Origin: Proteiniphilum sp. UBA1403
GTDB lineage: Bacteria > Bacteroidota > Bacteroidia > Bacteroidales > Dysgonomonadaceae
DNA: 37,875 nt
Direction of reading: 5' to 3'
Assembly: GCA_002305715.1 (NCBI GenBank)
Contig: DBQD01000047.1
Location: forward strand, 1 to 37,875
The translations under genes were made by a program, and so were the position numbers. Under the pieces are notes generated by a model. That model ran no database searches. It had not been told where the DNA came from and worked only from the letters and a program-made list of their open reading frames with translations. Each line of letters begins with the position of its first letter. Position 1 is the stretch's first letter. Positions 1-9,600 of this stretch are shown here, piece by piece.

Positions 1-32
1 AATATATCACCATCGGATCAGCTTATCCGGTA

Positions 33-60
33 CAAAAGTAATAAAAAAGATTAAATACAA
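33..60 (-). promoter_or_regulatory. Possible outward promoter for a gene left of the window
   Basis: On the minus strand TACTTTTG (40 to 33) matches the Bacteroidota -7 consensus TAnnTTTG exactly. TTG at 60 to 58 lies 17 nt upstream, slightly shorter than the usual spacing of about 19 to 20. It would drive a gene beyond the left edge. It could be a chance match in AT-rich DNA. Confidence 0.3.
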
Positions 61-136
61 TTAATGTGCTCGGTTATTACGGGCTAATACAGATTTGATC
101 AAATAGAGACTTCACCTTTATTAATAACAGAGCAAA

Positions 137-499
137 ATGAAAATAAAAACACACACTTTAAACGAAATAAAAATTGCCGAAGTAATTTCAGAAAGGAGAA
201 TCATCAATACAGTTGAAGATGGATTAAATTTATTAGGCAACCTCTACTTTCAAGGTTACGACAAAATTATTATTTACGAGAAAGACATCACGCCCGATTT
301 CTTTGACCTAAAAACTGGTATTGCTGGAGAAATACTTCAAAAGTTTTCCAATTATCGAATTAGTCTAGCTATTGTTGGAGACTTCTCCAAATACAAAAGT
401 AAAAGCCTTCATGACTTTATATTTGAGAGTAACAAAGGAAAACATATTAACTTTGTATTAACTAGTGTTGAAGCAATACAAATTCTTTCAAGTCAATAA
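137..499 (+). CDS. DUF4180 domain protein
   Basis: A 120-aa cytosolic protein whose whole length matches my recollection of the DUF4180 family. The recognisable blocks are FFDLKTGIAGEILQKF, then AIVGDFSKYKSKSLHDFI, then ESNKGKHINFVL. There is no signal peptide or membrane segment. The biochemical role of DUF4180 is not known to me. Only 2 nt separate its stop codon from the next gene, so the two are probably co-transcribed. The start is the first ATG after an AT-rich, gene-free stretch. No strong Shine-Dalgarno site is visible, which is normal in this phylum. Confidence 0.85.
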   Translation: MKIKTHTLNEIKIAEVISERRIINTVEDGLNLLGNLYFQGYDKIIIYEKDITPDFFDLKTGIAGEILQKFSNYRISLAIVGDFSKYKSKSLHDFIFESNKGKHINFVLTSVEAIQILSSQ

Positions 500-501
500 A
501 T

Positions 502-1110
502 ATGAATGAATCGAAAAACATAAAGGATCAAATAAGCAAAGAATCCGTAACTTTCTTTTCAACAGAAAACGATTTTCGAGAATGGCTAGAAAGAAATCAT
601 GATAAAGAAACTGAACTCATTGTAGGATTCTATAAGGTGAATAGTGGTAAACCTTCAATGACATGGCCGCAATCGGTAGGGCAAGCGCTTTGTTTTGGTT
701 GGATTGATGGTATTAGAAAATCGATTGATGAAGAGAGTTATTACATTCGTTTTACACCTCGTAGGAGCGATAGTAATTGGAGTGCCATTAACATCAAAAA
801 GATTAATGAACTCACAAAAGCAGGTCTGATGAAACCTGCCGGATTAAAAGCATTTAGTATGCGGAAAGAGGAGAAATCGGAAATCTACTCTTATGAAAAT
901 AATGAAATCCAACTCGATTTGGCCTTCGAGAAGCAATTTAAAGATAACGAAAAAGCATGGGACTTTTTCATGAGACAAGCACCTTCCTATAGAAAAGCCG
1001 TAATACGTTGGATCATGAGTGCCAAGCAAGAAGCAACCCGACAAGCCAGATTACTAAAAACCATCAATCAGAGCGAACAACAAAAACGACTTCAACAATA
1101 TTTACAATGA
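502..1110 (+). CDS. YdeI/OmpD-associated family protein
   Basis: A 202-aa cytosolic protein of the YdeI/OmpD-associated family, sometimes annotated as bacteriocin-protection protein. The signature runs from the FREWLERNH block through GFYKVNSGKPSMTWPQSV and ALCFGWIDGIRKSID to FTPRRSDSNWSAINIKKI. The C-terminal part (about 140-202) is helical and basic, with YRKAVIRWIMSAKQEATRQ, as in other members. Length is normal for the family. It follows the DUF4180 gene by 2 nt. The molecular function is poorly defined; the name comes from genetic association and does not imply an enzyme activity. Confidence 0.85.
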   Translation: MNESKNIKDQISKESVTFFSTENDFREWLERNHDKETELIVGFYKVNSGKPSMTWPQSVGQALCFGWIDGIRKSIDEESYYIRFTPRRSDSNWSAINIKKINELTKAGLMKPAGLKAFSMRKEEKSEIYSYENNEIQLDLAFEKQFKDNEKAWDFFMRQAPSYRKAVIRWIMSAKQEATRQARLLKTINQSEQQKRLQQYLQ

Positions 1111-1179
1111 TACAAAACATATTATATTTACATTATTATTATAATTTGTTTTTTAGAATATAGTATGTTCAATATAAAC

Positions 1180-1201
1180 ATGGAATAGTCATGGAATAGA
1201 C
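1180..1201. repeat. 11-bp tandem duplication
   Basis: Two adjacent copies of ATGGAATAG followed by TC or AC (1180-1190 and 1191-1201) lie in the AT-rich gap before the nitroreductase gene. A related AAATAG follows shortly after. It may be a small slippage duplication. No function is evident. Confidence 0.4.
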
Positions 1202-1286
1202 TTGAAATAGTTATACAATTTCATGAGAAATACACAACATTTGTATACAATGGCAAGCATCTACAACCATTAAATAAGAAAATAGT

Positions 1287-1925
1287 ATGAAAAAAGGAGT
1301 ATTTATTTGTCTGATTATCTCTTTAATGACCAATTTATTTGCACAAGATAATAAGTCAATTGTGCTAAATCCGCCCAGTAGAGATCGAGGAAAAACAGTA
1401 ATCGATGCATTGTGGCAGCGATCTTCGCCAAGAGAATTTGACACAAAGAAGATCTCTGATCAAGATTTATCTGATTTGCTTTGGGCCGCAAATGGAATTA
1501 ATCGCCCAGAGGAGGGTAAGAGAACTGCACCCTCAGCCGTAAATGCACAAGACATCGATATTTTTGTATTTAATGATACAGGAGTTTACCTGTATAATGC
1601 CCAGAATCATCGTCTACAATTAGTTGTAAAAGGTGATAACAGGAAGATATTTTCAAGCACGGAGACAGAAACTCTCCCATCCTTGCTATTGCTGTTAGTG
1701 TCAGATATATCTAGATTTAGAATAGGAGAAGAAACGGTTAAGTTAGAATGGGCTGCAATCGACGCCGGTATTGTTGCGCAAAATATACTACTATTTTGCA
1801 CATCCATCGACATGGTTGGTCGACCCCGAGCATTTATGAACAAAGAATCCATTAAGGAACTGTTGAAACTAAATGAAAAACAATATCCAGTACTCAATAT
1901 TCCTGTATCCTATAAGAAAAAGTAA
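1287..1925 (+). CDS. Exported nitroreductase-fold (SagB/ThcOx-like) protein
   Basis: A 212-aa protein with an N-terminal export signal (about 1-20, ending in LFAQ). The rest matches the nitroreductase/SagB-type flavin oxidoreductase fold. RSSPREFDTKKISDQDLSDL is the usual N-terminal helix and loop. LLWAANGINRPEEGKRTAPS is the active-site region with the conserved TAPSAVNAQ. A C-terminal segment, AAIDAGIVAQNILLFCTSID, matches the family's central helix. It probably binds FMN and reduces an unidentified substrate outside the cytoplasm. It is shorter than many nitroreductases but complete. It stands alone, with gaps of about 180 and 210 nt on either side. Confidence 0.8.
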   Translation: MKKGVFICLIISLMTNLFAQDNKSIVLNPPSRDRGKTVIDALWQRSSPREFDTKKISDQDLSDLLWAANGINRPEEGKRTAPSAVNAQDIDIFVFNDTGVYLYNAQNHRLQLVVKGDNRKIFSSTETETLPSLLLLLVSDISRFRIGEETVKLEWAAIDAGIVAQNILLFCTSIDMVGRPRAFMNKESIKELLKLNEKQYPVLNIPVSYKKK

Positions 1926-2028
1926 GCAAAACACCATAATATGAGCAACCTTAATTCAGGTAACAAGGAAGGACTTATTTATAAAATCAGGAATTAAGAC
2001 AATTAAAAAAACGTGCTCACATCCATAG

Positions 2029-2062
2029 TCTGCACGTTCAGCATGTAAATCTGCACGTACAG
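2029..2062 (+). promoter_or_regulatory. Candidate LytTR-regulator binding site (direct repeats, 21-bp period)
   Basis: TCTGCACGTTCAG (2029-2041) and TCTGCACGTACAG (2050-2062) are 13-bp direct repeats with one mismatch, spaced 21 bp start to start. LytTR proteins such as AgrA bind two 9-bp direct repeats separated by about 12 bp, with a GTT core. The CACGTTCAG and CACGTACAG cores here are exactly 12 bp apart. AGTCTG at 2027-2032 and CAGACT at 2060-2065 also give the element an inverted-repeat character. It lies about 35-65 bp upstream of the -7 box of an operon that encodes a LytTR regulator, which suggests autoregulation. Confidence 0.55.
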
Positions 2063-2095
2063 ACTATTTTATTTCCTCAACGATCTGAATGTAAA

Positions 2096-2103
2096 TACTT
2101 TTG
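2096..2103 (+). promoter_or_regulatory. -7 promoter box of the barrel / kinase / LytTR operon
   Basis: TACTTTTG is an exact TAnnTTTG match, which would place transcription start near 2110 and give a leader of about 25 nt before the ATG at 2136. I see no good -33 TTTG at 19-20 nt. That fits a promoter needing an activator, such as a regulator bound at the repeats at 2029-2062. Confidence 0.5.
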
Positions 2104-2135
2104 CACAGTAATATTTTAATTTAAACATAAATGAA

Positions 2136-2723
2136 ATGAAATCAAAAGTATTTAGCATCGTAGGCATGGTTCTACTGTTATCCTCTGGCGTAATTGCCCA
2201 AAACAGCGATAAGAAATTTGGATTTGAAATCAATGGAGGGGCTTCATTGGCCATAAAAGAACTGAGCAATACCAGCTTGAATGTTGGAATTGGGTCAGAA
2301 CTATTATTCCATTATCGCTTTATGGACCATCTAGGTGTCTATGGAGGCTGGGGATGGAATCAGTTATCTGCCGACAAATCATTTGCTGGAAACAAAGTCT
2401 GTTTTGAGGAAACAGGTTACATTTTGGGACTTCAGCTCATGTATCCTATATATGATTCACGTTTTTCATATTATGTACGATGTGGCGGTTTGTACAATCA
2501 TATTGAGACCGAAAATGCCGCAGGCAACGTCATAAACAATACGGGACATGGATTGGGATTCCAAATCGCCACTGGTTTGAATTACTATTTGGGTAAAAAC
2601 TGGAGCTTGACTGGTGGTTTAAAGTACAATTCCTTGAATCGAGACACAAATTTTGAAGGAACGACTAAAAACTTCGACCTACAATATCTTTCGTTTCGAA
2701 TTGGCGTTGTAAAGCAATTCTAA
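2136..2723 (+). CDS. Small outer-membrane beta-barrel protein
   Basis: A 195-aa protein with a signal peptide (about 1-21, ending VIAQ). The rest consists of alternating amphipathic strands rich in Gly, Tyr and Phe, ending in FRIGVVKQF with a terminal Phe. This is the pattern of an 8-stranded barrel of the 'outer membrane protein beta-barrel domain' type. An ATG 5 nt upstream is closed by an immediate stop, so 2136 is the start. The kinase gene follows after 1 nt, so the barrel and the two-component pair form one operon. The barrel could be the sensed envelope component or the regulated output. No transported substrate can be inferred. Confidence 0.85.
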   Translation: MKSKVFSIVGMVLLLSSGVIAQNSDKKFGFEINGGASLAIKELSNTSLNVGIGSELLFHYRFMDHLGVYGGWGWNQLSADKSFAGNKVCFEETGYILGLQLMYPIYDSRFSYYVRCGGLYNHIETENAAGNVINNTGHGLGFQIATGLNYYLGKNWSLTGGLKYNSLNRDTNFEGTTKNFDLQYLSFRIGVVKQF

Positions 2724-2724
2724 A

Positions 2725-3837
2725 ATGAAAAAGGTTGTATTCAATTTCACATTAGACATTCACTCTTTACAAATGTTTTTTAAAATTGACAGAGAACTAA
2801 TATCCTATAAGCAGCTGTTAAGGCTGCTTGTAGTGTTAGTTGTGATCATACAGATTAATGTCATTACATACAACCACTTTAGTGGCTATTTTGTACTCAA
2901 TAACTTTCAACATTTTATACTGCGTATGGTTCGTGGATGTGTTTTAAGTCTGTTAGCCTCTTTTTTTGTTGCATATTCAGACTTAGTCGTCATTCAATTT
3001 CTAAAAAGCAGAGCCCCATGGGAATCAAAAGCTTTTATAAGAGTTGTAATTGAATTTAGCCTATCCCTCTTCATTGCAGTTCTATTTTCGGTCTGTTTTA
3101 CACTATTTGCCAACACATTAAGTCCATATTCGCACAATTTAAGTAATGTCCTTTTAAACAATGCACTCATATTTTCGGTCGCTAACATTTTGTTGATATC
3201 AATACTCGAAGGTTTGGTTTTCTCCCGAAAAAAGACTGAGGCTGAACAATTGGCCAATTCATTGAAAGAGGAGCTGACCCAAATAAAGTTTGAGCTATTA
3301 AAAAGTCAAATTAACCCCCATTTCTTGTTCAATAGTTTGAATGTCTTATCAGGATTAATTAGCAAAGATCCCCAAAAGGCGGAGCTGTTTGTCGATGAGT
3401 TTTCACATATCTATCGGTATGTGCTTGACACCATTGAACAAACAGTCTCTTCCGTAGGGAAAGAACTCGATTTTATTCGGTCCTATTTTTTCCTACAGGA
3501 GATTCGTTACGGTTCCTCACTAACCTACTCCATCAACCTTCCAGCCTCCATCATGAATTGCTATTTACCACCCCTCTCCTTTCAGATAATTGTGGAAAAT
3601 GCAATCAAACACAATGTAGTAAATGAATCAAAACCTCTTCATATCGATATCGTATTCTTCGATAAATACATATTCATCTGCAATAAAATTGAATCAAAAA
3701 TATCCAGTGGAAGATCTACAGGAATAGGTCTGAAGAATTTACAAAAAAGATATGCATTAATTAGTGAAAAACAACCTGAATTTTATGTAGATAACAACAG
3801 ATTCGTTGTCAAACTACCAATCATTGAACAAGTTTAA
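2725..3837 (+). CDS. LytS/YehU-type sensor histidine kinase
   Basis: A 370-aa membrane histidine kinase. Four hydrophobic segments lie at about 31-48, 66-92, 108-130 and 145-166, followed by a short linker. The His-kinase domain has SQINPHFLFNSLNVL with phospho-acceptor H199. The ATPase part has the N-box IIVENAIKHNVV and a G-box STGIGLKNLQKRY. It has no large extracytoplasmic loop, so the signal is probably sensed within or near the membrane. The partner is the LytTR regulator encoded about 100 nt downstream. Codon 17 is an alternative ATG, but the first ATG fits the 1-nt spacing to the upstream gene. Confidence 0.9.
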   Translation: MKKVVFNFTLDIHSLQMFFKIDRELISYKQLLRLLVVLVVIIQINVITYNHFSGYFVLNNFQHFILRMVRGCVLSLLASFFVAYSDLVVIQFLKSRAPWESKAFIRVVIEFSLSLFIAVLFSVCFTLFANTLSPYSHNLSNVLLNNALIFSVANILLISILEGLVFSRKKTEAEQLANSLKEELTQIKFELLKSQINPHFLFNSLNVLSGLISKDPQKAELFVDEFSHIYRYVLDTIEQTVSSVGKELDFIRSYFFLQEIRYGSSLTYSINLPASIMNCYLPPLSFQIIVENAIKHNVVNESKPLHIDIVFFDKYIFICNKIESKISSGRSTGIGLKNLQKRYALISEKQPEFYVDNNRFVVKLPIIEQV

Positions 3838-3938
3838 CCTATTACAAACCATAATATATATACAGTACGCAAACTATTGCAATAAAGCTGGCAGGATGAA
3901 TATTTTCAACTTGCTTACAATAATTGAGGAAAAAGTGT

Positions 3939-4694
3939 ATGGATGTATTAATTATTGAAGACGAAAAAATTGCAGCCGAGAAATTGGAGCGGTTGCTACT
4001 CGAAATTGACCAATCAATTCACGTTATAGCAAAACTTGAATCCATTAAGAAATCGGTCAACTGGCTCATGAAGAATCAGGTAGATCTGATTTTTCTCGAC
4101 ATACAGCTTTCAGATGGGATAAGCTTCAGTATCTTTAATCAGATACAAACAAATACACCCATAATTTTTACGACGGCCTATGACCAATATGCTATCAAAG
4201 CGTTTGAATTGAACAGCATTGCCTATCTATTAAAACCCATTCGAGTCAAAGATTTGGAAGCAAGTCTTCAAAAATTTAAAACATTGAAATCGACCTATAC
4301 AATTGATTTCGATCAGCTATTGAAGCAAATACAAGGTAAGGAGCACGATTACAAAAAGAGATTTATCATTCAAATTGGCGAAAAGCTCTCCAAGATAGAA
4401 GTATCAGAAGTGGCCTACTTCTATGTTTTTGAGAAAGCTGTTTACCTTAAACTGTTTCGAGGAAATGCCTTCCCTGTCGATTATTCTCTCGAAAAGCTCG
4501 AAGAACTGCTCAATCCTAATGAATTTTTCCGTATTAATCGTAAATTTCTTATCAACATTAAATCCATATCAAAAATGACAGCGATGTCTCGTAACAGAGT
4601 AAAGATAGAACTTACTCCACCACCCGACAATAATTCAGATACGATTGTAAGTATTGAACGCTCATCAAGTTTTAGAAAATGGCTCGATCGGTAA
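3939..4694 (+). CDS. LytTR-family response regulator
   Basis: A 251-aa two-component response regulator. The receiver domain (1 to about 120) has the acidic pair in IIEDE, phospho-acceptor D54 in IFLDIQLSDG, and the conserved Thr and Lys in FTTAYDQY and YLLKPIR. The C-terminal LytTR DNA-binding domain spans about 145-250, with VAYFYVFEKAVYLKLF and FFRINRKFLINI. An in-frame TTG lies five codons upstream, but ATG 3939 is preferred. It starts the canonical receiver strand and has GAGGAAAA just upstream. It is the cognate regulator of the preceding kinase and the best candidate to bind the repeats at 2029-2062. Confidence 0.9.
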   Translation: MDVLIIEDEKIAAEKLERLLLEIDQSIHVIAKLESIKKSVNWLMKNQVDLIFLDIQLSDGISFSIFNQIQTNTPIIFTTAYDQYAIKAFELNSIAYLLKPIRVKDLEASLQKFKTLKSTYTIDFDQLLKQIQGKEHDYKKRFIIQIGEKLSKIEVSEVAYFYVFEKAVYLKLFRGNAFPVDYSLEKLEELLNPNEFFRINRKFLINIKSISKMTAMSRNRVKIELTPPPDNNSDTIVSIERSSSFRKWLDR

Positions 4695-4866
4695 TCACGA
4701 AGTACGAAAAAATAAAAGGATCATCACCCACCGTTACGGTATATATAGCATTAAGAGGTTTTTCATTATTTGCACTTGTTCGTCCATTCTTATCAATTGT
4801 AACCCACAAATCACCTAGAATTTGACGACTAAAAGAGGTAGTGGAATTGTTGTTAAAAGTAAGAAG
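4672..4866 (-). pseudogene. Possible decayed coding remnant, antisense-oriented
   Basis: This minus-strand frame is open for 64 codons but has no ATG. An in-frame TAG lies directly upstream at 4869-4867. The translation has protein-like composition, with segments such as ILGDLWVTIDKNGRTSANNE and AIYTVTVGDDPFIFSYFV. Most of it lies in the gene-free space after the LytTR gene; only the last few codons overlap that gene. It could be the tail of a degraded exported protein gene. I do not recognise the family, and a chance frame is possible. Confidence 0.25.
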
Positions 4867-4901
4867 CTAGCATATGAGGAGGCTAGTCCTACTAATATGC
4901 A

Positions 4902-4929
4902 ACGGGGTTGAGTGTGATCTCAACCCCGT
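4902..4929. terminator. Strong hairpin between convergent operons
   Basis: ACGGGGTTGAG and CTCAACCCCGT form a perfect 11-bp GC-rich stem with a 6-nt loop, TGTGAT. It lies between the converging LytTR gene and susD. Neither side has a long T-run, but its position and strength suggest a bidirectional terminator, mainly for the susC-susD transcript. Confidence 0.7.
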
Positions 4930-5010
4930 CTATTATCCTTTCAACAAACGCAAAGTATGTAGAGTTTATGTATACATTGAAAGGTGTTTACTATGCTATC
5001 ACACATAAAA

Positions 5011-6612
5011 TTAGCTCCATCCTGCATTTTGTTGCGCAGCAAGTGTAGGATTTGATGTAATTTCAGAAAGTGGAATTGGGAATATGTACCTTCTGTCTTC
5101 GTAATTGAAACCAGGTGTTTTAAGTATGTTCGGATCAATCACACCCGATGCTGGATTATACGACTCAGTCTTCATACTACCCCAAGCAGCTTTATCCGGC
5201 ACACCTGCTTTACCATCTTTGCTCTTCACCGCATATTTGCTGTCGTAAGTCAAACGATGAATATCTGGCCAACGTCTACCTTCGGCAAGAAACTCAATCT
5301 CCCGTTCTTGCAATATCGCCTTCATCAGTTCATCCACATTTGCAAAAGAATTGACTGTAAACTGATCTTCAGGATTAGTTACCGCTCTGTTACGTACTTC
5401 ATTCAGCAAGCTGACAGCTTTAGTGGTGACGCCATTCTGACGAGCTTCAGCTTCGGCATAATTCAACAACACTTCAGCATAACGAATTACCGGTGTCCAG
5501 TCGTTCATAACAGTACCTGCACGATATTTATGCGACCAAAATGCATCGATTCCACCATAAGTCGCTCTTTTCAGTAACTGCGAACGACGTAAGTCGTCAG
5601 CCAACCAGAAATCGGCATTTATAATGATGGGGCTCACACAAACAAGGCTTCTAACCGTAGAATAAAACTGCGAAAGTGAACCATTGTTGGTTGCATTATC
5701 TAGTGCACTGTTCTCTATAGAGAAGATTGATTCGCTGTTGCTGCTGTTGTTTGCAAACGGGCCTTCGGGAGTTGCTGTCAAAGCATATCCACCAATTGAG
5801 CTAGTGAATGGAGCAGAAGTACTCACAATCTTGTTTGATTCTGTAATCACATCATTCCATCTTCCCATGTGTTGGTAAACGCGTGCCTTCAATGCAATAG
5901 CTGCACCCTTTGTTGCTCTTGAGATCTTTAATCCGCCGCTGCGTGTGGTAGCCAAGTTCTGTTCAGCATAGTTCAGGTCTTCCAGAATTTGAGCATAAGT
6001 CTCTGCACAAGTAGCCCTTCCTGCCTGCATTGCTTCCTGTACTTTTTCAATTGTATTGATGGGAACAATGCTAATGGGCACTCCGTAATGAGATGCATCG
6101 GGTGTTGAGGCATAAGGCATTGCAAAATAGACAAGCAGCTCATGAAAACCTAATGCTCTGAGGAAGCGCAATTCAGCTTCACCATCTGCTGCTTTCTCCT
6201 GAGAGATCACACCATTCTCAGCAGCAGTTCTCAATCCTTCAATTACGATGTTTATCTTGTTAATCATCTGATAGGTACACTCCCAGTGAGCCTGCCCATT
6301 TGGAGATGAAGTGTTGTAGTCTCCGTTGTATGTCACAGCAAAGAACTGTTGCACATTCAGCATGTTTTCACCCTTCATATCACCCTGCTCAACTGAGGCA
6401 GCGCCGAAGGGGTATCCCCGTCGTTGGTTGTTACCTGGATAATAACCACTCTGTGCAGCATCGTAGCATCCCACAATAGCCAACTCGCAACGATCTGAAG
6501 TTGAAAAAGCGACACCGTAGGTGATGGCATCCTTCTGTCCGATGTTGATGGCCTGATCAGTACAACTGAAAAGTATCGCAAGGCCGAACAGTATATATAC
6601 TATTTTTTTCAT
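5011..6612 (-). CDS. SusD/RagB-family nutrient-binding outer-membrane lipoprotein
   Basis: A 533-aa surface lipoprotein that captures a ligand and caps the SusC channel encoded upstream. The N-terminus is a lipoprotein signal with lipobox LFSC (Cys17). SusD features include NAQ-type helical (TPR-like) segments such as AELRFLRALGFHELLVYF. The C-terminal hallmark is VIRYAEVLLNYAEAEARQNG followed by LLNEVRNRA, then EREIEFLAEGRRWPDIHRL, and finally RYIFPIPLSEI. Length is typical. It lies 85 nt downstream of susC on the same strand and ends near the hairpin at 4902-4929. No glycoside hydrolase, protease or SusR-like regulator is adjacent, so the ligand cannot be assigned. Confidence 0.95.
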   Translation of the reverse strand: MKKIVYILFGLAILFSCTDQAINIGQKDAITYGVAFSTSDRCELAIVGCYDAAQSGYYPGNNQRRGYPFGAASVEQGDMKGENMLNVQQFFAVTYNGDYNTSSPNGQAHWECTYQMINKINIVIEGLRTAAENGVISQEKAADGEAELRFLRALGFHELLVYFAMPYASTPDASHYGVPISIVPINTIEKVQEAMQAGRATCAETYAQILEDLNYAEQNLATTRSGGLKISRATKGAAIALKARVYQHMGRWNDVITESNKIVSTSAPFTSSIGGYALTATPEGPFANNSSNSESIFSIENSALDNATNNGSLSQFYSTVRSLVCVSPIIINADFWLADDLRRSQLLKRATYGGIDAFWSHKYRAGTVMNDWTPVIRYAEVLLNYAEAEARQNGVTTKAVSLLNEVRNRAVTNPEDQFTVNSFANVDELMKAILQEREIEFLAEGRRWPDIHRLTYDSKYAVKSKDGKAGVPDKAAWGSMKTESYNPASGVIDPNILKTPGFNYEDRRYIFPIPLSEITSNPTLAAQQNAGWS

Positions 6613-6697
6613 AAAATGTTATAATTATTTGTTTCAAAATGATCATATGGAATACTCCCGGAGGACCTTATTGCATACGATAAATTTTCTATATAAG

Positions 6698-9600
6698 TTA
6701 GAATCCGATATTAAGTCCAATTAGGAATGTCCGTTGTTGAGGATTTCCATTCAAGTCTACACCAGGAATCACCGTATATCCCTCAGGATCGAGTCCGCTA
6801 TACTTGGTGAAAGTAGCTAAGTTCTGTCCCTGCAGATAAATTCTTGCCCTTTCAACCCAAAGTGTTTTGCAAATATCTTTCGGTACATTGTATCCAATGG
6901 AAACGTTTTGCAATTTCAGGAAGTCACCATCCTCAACCCATCGCGAAGAACCATCACCGGTAAGGTTAATGAAACTGCTCTTACCATAGAATAACCGTGG
7001 CACACTGCCATCGCCAGGATTAGTTTCACTTTGCCAGCGACCCAATATTTCTTTGCTGCTATTTACAAAGCCCTGATCCAACATATCCCTGCGTGTTACG
7101 TTTGCAACCTTGTTACCTCCAGAGAAGCGGAAGAAGATGTTAAGATCGAAATCCTTCACTGTAAATGTGTTATCCCATCCACCAAACCAAGTTGGCAATG
7201 AATTCCCCAGAATAATTTTGTCGTCCTGTACCAAATTTGATGCTGTTGTCAATTCTTTTGGGTTGCTCGGGTTATACACATAGTACTTACTATCGGCGAT
7301 ATTTCCTTGAATAATGGTACCATCTTTCTTGTAATACATCGGATTACCATTGCTCATGTTTACCCCAGCATAATGATAACCCCACAATGCGTTCATCGAT
7401 TCACCTTCACGGAGGATATAATGCTCATAAGGTATATCATTCACCAATGTAACCACCTTGCTCTCCTGTGTGGAGAAGTTGAATGCAGTCTTCCATGTAA
7501 AACCCTTGTTCTGGATGATGTTACCACCAATTTCAAGTTCAATACCATTGTTTTTGATTCGTCCGTAGTTTTGAGCTATCACATTCCATGGTATACCCAA
7601 CGATGGAGGAGTTGGCACATCCAATACAATATCGCTATTATCTTTTTGCCAATAAGCAAACACAAGATTGAATCTGTTATTCAAGATTCCGGCATCAAAC
7701 CCAAAGTCTAGAATTTTTTGTTTTTCCCATCTCAAACCTGGGTTACCTGCCTGATAGTATGCAATACCTGCCTGGTCACCATATTTCTGACCAGCAAAGA
7801 TATCGTTGTACATGAAATCGCCCGACAACCTGTCGTTGCCCACTTCTGCGAAGCTACCCCTAAGACGGAAATCGCTTACCACATCATTTATTGCGCTATC
7901 TTTCCAGAAATTCAAACCAGAAAGGCGGATGGCAGCAGATCCTCCGTAGAATGTACCCCAACGATTGTCCACATGCAGGTTGGAGATGCCATCCCTACGT
8001 ATCGATCCTCCCACATAGAAAATACTGTTGTAATTGTAGTTAGCACGGAAGATGTAAGAAGCCAAACCGTTTGATGTCCAGCTACCTCCTGAACTTTGTG
8101 TCACATAGGTGTCACTGATTATTTCATCCACAAAGAAAGGATCAGAGAAATCGCGTGCACCTGCAGTAAAACGACCGTATTCATAGTTGGTCCACTCTGC
8201 TACTGCGGTCATATCAACATTATGCAAACCGAATGATTTGTTTGCCGAGAGTATATTTTGGAAGTTCCAGCGTTGTCTCTTGATGGAGGATCTGCTAATG
8301 AGTCCCTTATAACCAAATCCATCACCCGACTCAGGTTTCCACACATAGCTGTCGTCAATCATATTCACATCGGCTCCCACCAATGAACGGAACATCAGCC
8401 AGCTAGTTGGACGAATGTCAATATTAGCTGTAGGCAATAACCTATAAGAGGTATTGTTCTGTTTATTGTTTTTCAATACCCACACAATGTTCGGTATTGT
8501 ATTTTCAATAGTACGTTGGTTAGCTCCTTTACCTAGCGATTTGCGGTCATTTGGATCGATATTGAAACCCGTTGGATCGTCCGGATTGTATACCGCCACG
8601 TTTGGCAACATCCTTGAGCTGGCATACATGTTGTCACTAATTGAGTTTGTACCTTTCACCGGACCGGTATTCAGCTGGTTCGAAGCATTCAGTGAGAAGC
8701 CGGCAGTTACATAATCCTTCAGAATCTTTTGTTCTGCTTTTGCATAGAAAGTGTATCGGTTGTAACTGTTATTGATTACCACCCCTTTCTGGTCGGTATA
8801 ACCGGCAGAGAGAAAATATTGCGTTTGTGGAGAAGCACCTGAAACCGATAAGGTATGGCTGTGCTGGAAGCCTGTTCTGAAGACATGGTCATACCAGTTG
8901 GTGTTTGTCTTCTTGTCGTCCAATGCAGCCTGCGGATTACCGTTGCTGTTTGTATACTTCTCGTTGGCAATCATCACAAACTCTTCTGCATCCAGCAGGT
9001 CATACAGTTTCGAAGCAGACGACCAGCCCATCCAAGAATCGTACGAAACCTTGGCTGCACCCTGTTTTCCTTTCTTCGTAGTGATCAGGACGACCCCGTT
9101 TGCTGCACGCGAACCATAGATTGCGGTGGCAGCACCATCTTTCAATATCTCAAACGACTCGATATCCGACGGGTTGATGTCGGCAAGCGCATTGTTGTTT
9201 GAGTAGGAATAGCCCACATTACCTGAAGTCACAGGCACACCATTGATTACATAGAGCGGTGAATTGGAGGATGAGATGGTTCCCACACCACGAATCACAA
9301 CTCGTGGAGGCTGCGTCACATCGCCCGAAGGAGACACAACCTGTACACCCGATGCCCGACCTGCCATCTGCTGCATAAAGCTCGGAGATGCTTTCGTAGC
9401 CAGATCTTCTCCTTTAATCTGGGAGATGGAGCTGGTAACATCCTTTTTGCGTTGGGTACCATATCCAACCACCACCACTTCATCCAACACTTCGGCGTCG
9501 GCAAACAATGTTACACGCACCTGAGCACTTACCGGTACCTCTTCGGTGATGTAACCCACGTAAGAAATCTGCAGAATACCGCCCGAAGGTGCTGTCAGCC

